A stretch of 5,278 nt of DNA from Trebonia sp. (GTDB lineage: Bacteria > Actinomycetota > Actinomycetes > Streptosporangiales > Streptosporangiaceae). Below the pieces are notes generated by a model, which worked only from the letters and a program-made list of their open reading frames with translations, searched no databases and was not told the origin of the DNA. Both the position numbers and the translations under genes were made by a program. Positions 1 to 4,165 of the stretch are shown one piece after another; position 1 is the stretch's first letter; every line of letters begins with the position of its first letter. The DNA lies in assembly GCA_030038035.1 (NCBI GenBank), contig JASHPP010000584.1:1-5278 (forward strand), written 5' to 3'.

Positions 1-1
1 G

Positions 2-328
2 CTGCGCCTGGTCTTCACCCGCCCTTCTGTCCTGTCGGGGGCTTCGCAGGACTACATCGAGGACCTGATGAGCCAGGTCGAGGCGGACCAGCGGTGGGGC
101 GTCCCCGCGGCCGCGGATCCCGGGACGCCGTTCATGGTGAAGAACGGCTGGCTGCCGAACCCGACCCTGTGGGAGATCAACAGCATCGGCGAGATCACCC
201 GCGACGGGCAGCGCATGCTCATCGCGGTCCTGTCCGACGACAACGCCAGCGAGGATTCCGGCATCTCGACCGTGCAGGCGGTGGCCGAAGCGGCCGCCGC
301 GGCCGTCGCCAGCGCCGCCAAGGCGTGA
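2..328 (+). CDS. Serine hydrolase, class A beta-lactamase-like (3' part only)
   Basis: The reading frame is open from the window edge and ends at TGA 326-328, giving the last 108 residues; the start and the catalytic Ser motif lie upstream. The visible part matches the C-terminal region of class A beta-lactamase-like serine hydrolases. A KNG triad (140-148, in context VKNGW) sits where the family has KTG. It is followed by WEINSIG and LIAVLSDDN, the two strands that line the active site, and then by a helix ending in an Ala-rich tail. In actinomycetes such proteins are usually exported and act on beta-lactams or cell-wall peptides; which applies here cannot be told from this fragment. The Asn for Thr change in the triad makes strong beta-lactamase activity less certain. 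It could equally be a D,D-peptidase-like or purely structural homologue. Family assignment is from recognised motifs and the substrate is not assigned. Confidence 0.75.
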   Translation: MRLVFTRPSVLSGASQDYIEDLMSQVEADQRWGVPAAADPGTPFMVKNGWLPNPTLWEINSIGEITRDGQRMLIAVLSDDNASEDSGISTVQAVAEAAAAAVASAAKA

Positions 329-352
329 CGCACAGGGCGCGTCCTCGTGACT

Positions 353-399
353 GGGCCAGCTGCGCCAACGGCCCGGCTGTATCGGGCCAGCTGCGCCAA
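353..399. repeat. Pair of perfect 16-bp direct repeats, 31 bp apart
   Basis: GGGCCAGCTGCGCCAA occurs at 353-368 and again at 384-399. The bases after each copy are also partly alike (about 24 of 31 over the full unit). The copies are separated by 31 bp, close to three helical turns, so they would present the same DNA face. Each has a CAGCTG core and an imperfect dyad. They lie between the serine hydrolase stop and the SDR gene. A pair of operator sites is possible but not shown. Confidence 0.7.
370..388 (+). terminator. Possible hairpin terminator after the serine hydrolase gene
   Basis: GGCCCG (370-375) can pair with CGGGCC (383-388) across a 7-nt loop, about 40 bases after the stop codon at 326-328. 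There is no T-run after it. Many actinomycete terminators lack one, but the stem is short and overlaps the second copy of the direct repeat, so the call is weak. Confidence 0.3.
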
Positions 400-432
400 T
401 GACCCAATTGCCTCAACTCCCCGGCGTTGGGG

Positions 433-447
433 CTAGCCCAAGGCTAG
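433..447. repeat. Short inverted repeat CTAGCC-CAA-GGCTAG
   Basis: CTAGCC (433-438) and GGCTAG (442-447) are a perfect 6-bp inverted repeat with a 3-base spacer. The left arm also lies in a 10-bp palindrome, GGGCTAGCCC (430-439), so two alternative pairings exist. CTAG is generally uncommon in high-GC genomes, so two copies this close together are noticeable. An operator or a weak terminator would both fit. Confidence 0.35.
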
Positions 448-519
448 GGGCGCCGCGTGAGCCAGTCGTCGTCCATCGGCTGTCACATCGCTCCCGTCGA
501 GTTCGTCATACCCTCATGA

Positions 520-536
520 CGGGCCGCACCGGCCCG
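520..536. promoter_or_regulatory. 7-bp inverted repeat upstream of the SDR gene
   Basis: Positions 520-526 pair perfectly with 530-536 (CGGGCCG / CGGCCCG) around a 3-base loop CAC. The repeat ends 46 bases before the SDR start codon, a place where a regulator site or a leader hairpin would be expected. No convincing -35/-10 pair could be placed beside it. Confidence 0.35.
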
Positions 537-571
537 CCGTGACAATCCGGGCTATGCCACGCAGCGACCGC

Positions 572-576
572 GAGGA
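572..576 (+). promoter_or_regulatory. Ribosome binding site of the SDR gene
   Basis: GAGGA ends 6 bases before the ATG at 583. This is the clearest Shine-Dalgarno match in the window and fixes the start of the SDR gene. Confidence 0.75.
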
Positions 577-582
577 TCAACC

Positions 583-1377
583 ATGACACCAATACTGGTC
601 ACCGGCGGCACCGGACGGGCCGGCCGCCCCGTCGTCGCCCGCCTGCGCGAGGCCGGCCGCGACCTCCGCGTCCTCAGCCACACCCGGCGCGGCACCGTCG
701 ACGGCGTCGAGTACGTGCACGCCGACCTGGTCACCGGCGAGGGCGCCGGCGACGCCGTGCGGGGCGCCGGGATCATCATCCACTGCGCGGGCGCCCCCAG
801 CTTCCGCAAGGACCAGGCGATGACCGCCAACCTCATCCGCGCCGCCGCCGGCCTGGACCCCGCGCCGCACCTGGTCAAGATCTCGGTCGTCGGCGCCGGC
901 CGGGTCCCGGTCGCGGGCCCTGCCGACAAGGCGATGTTCGGCTACTTCGCGTCCATGCTCGCCTCCGAACGCGCCATCGAGGCCTCCGGCCTGCCGTGGA
1001 CCACGCTGCGCGCCACCCAGTTCTACGACGCGCTCGTCATCGTGGCCCGCGCGATGGCGAGGCTGCCTGTCGTGCCTGTCGCGTCCGGCGTCCGCTTCCA
1101 GCCGGTGGACACCCGCGACGTCGCGGACCGCCTCGTCGAACTCGCCCTCGGCGCCCCGGCCGGCCTGGCGCCCGACTTCGCAGGCCCGACGGCCTACCCG
1201 ATGGCCGAACTGCTGCGCGATTGCCTGCGCGCCGCCGGCAAGCGCCGCCCGCTGGTGCCGGTCCGGCTGCCGGGAAAGGCCGCTGCCGCGGTCCGCGCGG
1301 GCGCCAACCTCCCCGCCGCGGACGCCACCGTGGGCCGCCGCTCCTGGGAGGAGTTCCTCGCCGAGCAAAAACCGTAA
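583..1377 (+). CDS. Atypical SDR / NmrA-like NAD(P)-binding protein
   Basis: The gene encodes 264 residues, ATG start with GAGGA six bases upstream, stop TAA 1375-1377. The N-terminus is a Rossmann nucleotide-binding motif, TGGTGRAG at residues 7-14 (G8xxG11xxG14), after a short beta strand (ILVTG). The middle holds the strand KISVVGAG and the segment GLPWTTLRATQFYD, typical of the NmrA/atypical SDR group, where it helps form the substrate pocket. In active relatives a YxxxK pair precedes LAxE; here Tyr121 is present but the Lys position is Met125. The protein therefore probably binds NAD(P)H but may be a redox sensor or a weak or non-catalytic member. It is predicted to be soluble and cytoplasmic. 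It stands alone, 254 bp after the previous gene and 110 bp before the next, so it is probably transcribed from its own promoter. The family is well supported; the substrate is unknown. Confidence 0.9.
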   Translation: MTPILVTGGTGRAGRPVVARLREAGRDLRVLSHTRRGTVDGVEYVHADLVTGEGAGDAVRGAGIIIHCAGAPSFRKDQAMTANLIRAAAGLDPAPHLVKISVVGAGRVPVAGPADKAMFGYFASMLASERAIEASGLPWTTLRATQFYDALVIVARAMARLPVVPVASGVRFQPVDTRDVADRLVELALGAPAGLAPDFAGPTAYPMAELLRDCLRAAGKRRPLVPVRLPGKAAAAVRAGANLPAADATVGRRSWEEFLAEQKP

Positions 1378-1379
1378 AA

Positions 1380-1395
1380 CCGTTATCCCGAACGG
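1380..1395 (+). terminator. Small hairpin just after the SDR stop codon
   Basis: CCGTT (1380-1384) pairs with AACGG (1391-1395) across a 6-base loop, starting three bases after the TAA. The stem is only 5 bp and there is no T-run, so it is a weak terminator candidate. Confidence 0.25.
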
Positions 1396-1435
1396 ACCCC
1401 GCTTACTCCCCGCCGCCACCGCCTGCGGGCATAAG

Positions 1436-1471
1436 GTGAGCCGCAGCAGATCATGACTGCTCCTGGCTTAC
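1436..1471 (+). promoter_or_regulatory. Two-part leader hairpin before the PLD lipoprotein gene
   Basis: An outer 7-bp stem (1436-1442 with 1465-1471, one G-T pair) encloses a 2x3 internal loop. Inside it an inner 5-bp stem AGCAG/CTGCT (1445-1449 with 1457-1461) closes a 7-base loop, ATCATGA. In all, 12 base pairs end one base before the G-run (1472-1476) that would serve as the ribosome binding site of the ATG at 1488. The hairpin could be an operator dyad at DNA level or a translational control element at RNA level. Confidence 0.45.
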
Positions 1472-1487
1472 GGGGGTCCGTGCCGTT

Positions 1488-2516
1488 ATGCGACATCTCC
1501 TGCTCGTCTGCGCCCTGCTGGTCACGCTGACCGGCTGCATGGTCAGGCTGGGTGTCCACGAGCCCGCGGGCACGCCGCTGGACCCGCCGCCGGCCCGGCC
1601 GGCCGCGGCCGCGGGCACGCTCAGCGTGCTCGTCGAGCCGAAGGACGGGATCGGGAAGGTCTACCAGCTCATCAACCGTGCTAAGTCCTCGATCGAGCTG
1701 ACCATGTACGAGCTCGACGACCCGACGGCCGAGGCGGACCTCGCCGCGGCCGCCAAGCGCGGCGTCGACGTCCGCGTGCTCCTCGACCAGCACCTGGAAA
1801 AGTCGCGGAACACCGCCGCCTACGACTACCTGGCCGCCCACCACGTGCACGTGACCTGGGCGTACGCGGGCACGACCTACCACCAGAAGACCCTCACCGT
1901 CGACGGCAGGACGTCGGTGGTCATGACGCTCAACATGGTCGCCGCCGACTACGCCGATACCCGCGACTTCGCCGTGATCGACACCGGCAAGGCCGACGTC
2001 GCCGCGATCGTCGCCACGTTCGACGCGGACTTCGCCCACAAGGCCATCACGCCGCCCGACGGCGCCGACCTGGTCTGGTCACCGACCAACTCCCAGTCCT
2101 CGATCCTGGCGGTCATCGACGGCGCGACCCGGACGCTCTCCGTCGAAAACGAGGAGATGGACGACTCCGCCGTGATCACGGCGCTGGAGAAGGCCGCCAA
2201 GCGCGGCGTGGACGTCGAGGTCGTGATGACCGCGGAAAGCGAGTGGGACAGCGCCTTCGGCAAGCTGGTCCGGGCGGGCGTGCACGTGCGGACCTACGCC
2301 GACAGCGACAACGTGCTGTACATCCACGCGAAGGCGATCGTCGCCGACGCCGGCCGCAAAGACCAGCAGGTGTTCGTCGGCTCGGAGAACTTCTCCGTCG
2401 CCAGCCTGGATTACAACCGCGAACTCGGCATCCGCACGGCGAACGCCGCGGTGATCTCGGTGATCAGCGCCACGATCGCCGCCGATTTCGCCGGCGGCAC
2501 GCCGTACGCCGCGTGA
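1488..2516 (+). CDS. Lipoprotein with two phospholipase D (HKD) domains
   Basis: The gene encodes 342 residues. The N-terminus is a lipoprotein signal: Arg-His, a hydrophobic run, then the lipobox LTGC with Cys17 as the lipidation site. This supports the ATG at 1488, although the ribosome binding site is only a G-run (1472-1476), 11 bases upstream. A Pro/Ala-rich linker to about residue 45 leads to two PLD domains. The first has HxKxxxxD at H132/K134/D139 and N149, but MTLN replaces the usual GSxN. The second is canonical, with H280/K282/D287 followed by GSEN at 298-301. Two HKD motifs form one active site in this superfamily, which hydrolyses or transfers phosphodiesters, usually in phospholipids and sometimes in nucleic acids. 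The protein should be anchored on the outer face of the membrane. Phospholipase or phosphatidyltransferase activity is plausible; nuclease activity is the main alternative. The linkage to neighbouring genes looks loose. Confidence 0.9.
   Translation: MRHLLLVCALLVTLTGCMVRLGVHEPAGTPLDPPPARPAAAAGTLSVLVEPKDGIGKVYQLINRAKSSIELTMYELDDPTAEADLAAAAKRGVDVRVLLDQHLEKSRNTAAYDYLAAHHVHVTWAYAGTTYHQKTLTVDGRTSVVMTLNMVAADYADTRDFAVIDTGKADVAAIVATFDADFAHKAITPPDGADLVWSPTNSQSSILAVIDGATRTLSVENEEMDDSAVITALEKAAKRGVDVEVVMTAESEWDSAFGKLVRAGVHVRTYADSDNVLYIHAKAIVADAGRKDQQVFVGSENFSVASLDYNRELGIRTANAAVISVISATIAADFAGGTPYAA
1748..2216 (+). repeat. Internal duplication of the two PLD domains
   Basis: Positions 1748-1772 and 2192-2216 are 25-bp copies differing at one base, both encoding AAKRGVDV (residues 88-95 and 236-243). 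They are 148 codons apart, and the two catalytic His residues (132 and 280) are also exactly 148 residues apart. This is what a tandem domain duplication predicts; the coordinates span both copies. Confidence 0.75.
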
Positions 2517-2544
2517 CGCCCGGCGGACTGCGCACCGCCTGAGT

Positions 2545-2560
2545 CCTCGTCCTGATGAGG
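2545..2560 (+). promoter_or_regulatory. Hairpin covering the likely ribosome binding site of the sensor-regulator gene
   Basis: CCTCGT (2545-2550) pairs with ATGAGG (2555-2560), including one G-T pair, across a 4-base loop. The right arm contains the GAGG that lies 4 bases before the ATG at 2565. The hairpin could hide this site, or it could act as a weak terminator of the PLD gene, whose stop is 28 bases upstream. Confidence 0.35.
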
Positions 2561-2564
2561 GTCG

Positions 2565-4163
2565 ATGCCATGGACCCGGGGACGGCCTGCGGCGGACAAT
2601 CGGGACATGCCGACCTTAGCTGGCAGGTCACCGATCACCCGGTCGCTGGGATGGGCGCTGGCGGCGCTCGGCGGCGCCATCGCGCTGACCGCGTGCGTGG
2701 AATTCGCGCTGTTCGCGCAGGCAAGTCACGCGCCCGCATGGCTTTCCGGCGAGTTCACCGCCGCCGGGCTCGTCTACGGTGCGGCCGGGATCGCCGCGTG
2801 GTGGCTGCGGCCGAGCAACCGCACCGGCGCGATCATGCTGCTCGGCGCCCTATCCTGGCTGCTGGCCGCGCTGGCCAACGCGACCGTGCCGGTCCTGGCC
2901 TGCGCCGGCACGGTCACCGCGATGCTGCCGGCGGCGATCGTGGTCCACCTGCTGCTGGCGTTCCCGTCCGGGCGGCTTCGCTCGGTCCACGCCCGTGCCC
3001 TGGCGGCGGCCGGGTATTTCACCGCACTGGTCTTGCAGATCCCGCCGTACCTGTTCGTCCCGCAAGCCTCTCCCGGCGGCCTGCTCGCCGTGACCGCCCG
3101 GCCGGACCTCGCGCACGTCGGCAGGCTCACCCAGAACATCGTCGGCGGCCTGGGCATGCTGGCGGTCGTGGCGGTCCTGGCGGCCAGGATCGGGCGGGCC
3201 GACCGGGCGCGCCGCCGGATCCTGCTGCCGCTGTACGCCTACTCCGTCGCCGCCGTGCTGATCATCGCGCTGGGACAGGACGTGCTCGTACCGCTGACCG
3301 GCATCTCCCCCGTCGCGGTCGCGGCGCTGCAAGTCAGCGTGCTCGCCGGGGTGCCGGTCGCGTTCGCGGCGGGCGTGCTGGCCGGCCGGTTCGCCCGGAT
3401 GAGCGAGGTGGACGAGCTCGGCGCGTGGCTCGGGGCGGCCGAACCGGGCCGGCCGCCGCTGGAGCGGGCGCTCGCGCGGGCCCTCGGCGACGAGTCGGTG
3501 CGGCTGGCGTTCTGGGTACCCGGCAGAAGCGGGTACGTCGACGCCCGCGGCCAGCCGTGCGCGCTGCCCGGCCCGGGCGATCAGCGCGCGACCGCCGCGG
3601 TGACGCTCGGCGAACGTCCGATCGGGGCGATCACCTACGACCCGATGCTGATCGCCGACGCCGAGCTCGTCCGCGCCGCCGGGCGGGTGGTCGCGCTCGC
3701 CGTGGACCGCGAGCGGCTGACCGCCGAGCTGCTGGCCAGCCAGGACGAACTGCTTGCCAGCCGGGACCAGCTCATGCTGTCACGGGCGAGGCTGGCCGAG
3801 GCGGCCGACGCCGAGCGCCGCAGGATCGCCCAGGACCTGAACCTCATCGTCACTGCGAAGACCCGGCCCGGGCGCGACGCGCTGTCGCGGCTGAGCGCCA
3901 GGCAGCTGGAGGTGCTCGCCTTGATAGCCGAGGGCGCGAGCAACGCCGCGATCGCCCGCAAGCTGACGATCACCGAGCACGCGGTCGTGCGCCACTGCTC
4001 GAACATCTACGACCAGCTCGGCCTGCAGCCGAGCGACGACGAGCACCGCCGGGTGCTGGCCGTGCTCCGCTACCTCACCAGGCAGCCGTTACGGGCCTTT
4101 CGGCCCTGCCCGGACAGGACGGGCTGCCCTGCCATAGGGCCCGCGCCGCGGCGAGCATCGTGA
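2565..4163 (+). CDS. Membrane sensor fused to LuxR/NarL-type DNA-binding domain (kinase core and receiver missing)
   Basis: Up to 532 residues. ATG 2565 has GAGG upstream; ATG 2607 (Met15) is a real alternative, because residues 1-14 are polar and the first membrane segment begins near residue 28. About seven or eight hydrophobic segments lie between residues 28 and 274 (roughly 28-52, 63-82, 88-108, 113-134, 147-166, 191-208, 219-237, 249-274). A cytoplasmic GAF-like region follows (about 285-380). Next comes a coiled coil of seven-residue repeats (388-415) and the start of a HisKA_3 helix, AERRRIAQDL (416-425). At the phosphoacceptor His position there is Asn426, and the rest of the kinase is absent. 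After a short linker (427-439) comes a LuxR-type helix-turn-helix (about 440-506) with the SDDEHRRVLAVL end typical of NarL-family response regulators, then a 26-residue tail. It is probably a membrane-tethered one-component transcription regulator; signal and targets are unknown. Confidence 0.85.
   Translation: MPWTRGRPAADNRDMPTLAGRSPITRSLGWALAALGGAIALTACVEFALFAQASHAPAWLSGEFTAAGLVYGAAGIAAWWLRPSNRTGAIMLLGALSWLLAALANATVPVLACAGTVTAMLPAAIVVHLLLAFPSGRLRSVHARALAAAGYFTALVLQIPPYLFVPQASPGGLLAVTARPDLAHVGRLTQNIVGGLGMLAVVAVLAARIGRADRARRRILLPLYAYSVAAVLIIALGQDVLVPLTGISPVAVAALQVSVLAGVPVAFAAGVLAGRFARMSEVDELGAWLGAAEPGRPPLERALARALGDESVRLAFWVPGRSGYVDARGQPCALPGPGDQRATAAVTLGERPIGAITYDPMLIADAELVRAAGRVVALAVDRERLTAELLASQDELLASRDQLMLSRARLAEAADAERRRIAQDLNLIVTAKTRPGRDALSRLSARQLEVLALIAEGASNAAIARKLTITEHAVVRHCSNIYDQLGLQPSDDEHRRVLAVLRYLTRQPLRAFRPCPDRTGCPAIGPAPRRAS
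3726..3767 (+). repeat. Tandem 21-bp repeat encoding coiled-coil heptads
   Basis: Positions 3726-3746 and 3747-3767 match at 18 of 21 bases and encode ELLASQD and ELLASRD (residues 388-401). Two more diverged heptads, QLMLSRA and RLAEAAD, continue to residue 415. Together they form a short parallel coiled coil, the usual signal helix between the input domain and the dimerisation helix of a sensor kinase. Confidence 0.7.
4093..4140 (+). promoter_or_regulatory. Three consecutive hairpins at the gene junction before kdpD
   Basis: Stems are 4093-4097/4102-4106 (loop TTTC), 4108-4112/4120-4124 (7-base loop) and 4126-4130/4136-4140 (loop GCCAT). Each has a perfect 5-bp stem, and the three are separated by single bases. 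They fall within the C-terminal tail of the upstream gene, beyond the end of its DNA-binding domain, and just before the kdpD start. Attenuation, mRNA processing or partial termination are possible roles; GC-rich DNA also gives short stems by chance. Confidence 0.4.
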
Positions 4164-4165
4164 CC

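Noticed and set aside
94..402. Plus-strand frame across the serine hydrolase end and the repeat region
   Set aside because: Arg/Gly-rich product in a different frame from the KNG-containing gene; it ends inside the repeats and has no ribosome binding site.
481..560. Promoter-like pieces (TACCCT at 509-514, GTGACA at 539-544)
   Set aside because: Neither has a partner element at the usual 16-18 bp spacing, so no promoter is claimed.
577..1419. Minus-strand frame of 280 codons opposite the SDR gene
   Set aside because: Low-complexity Gly/Ala/Asp/Arg composition, no known motif, and it is fully explained as a shadow of the SDR coding frame.
1383..2039. Minus-strand frame of 218 codons opposite the PLD gene
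   Set aside because: Repetitive Val/Gly/Asp/Arg composition typical of an antisense shadow; the plus strand has a clear signal peptide and HKD motif in this stretch.
2545..2572. CTGATGAG, resembling the conserved core of a hammerhead ribozyme
   Set aside because: The required second core element (GAAA after stem II) and the three-stem arrangement are not present, so this is a chance match.
3840..3900. Possible frameshift at the kinase/HTH junction
   Set aside because: The frame is continuous on both sides with normal codon use. A single frameshift could not remove both the HATPase core and the receiver, so an in-frame fusion or deletion fits better.
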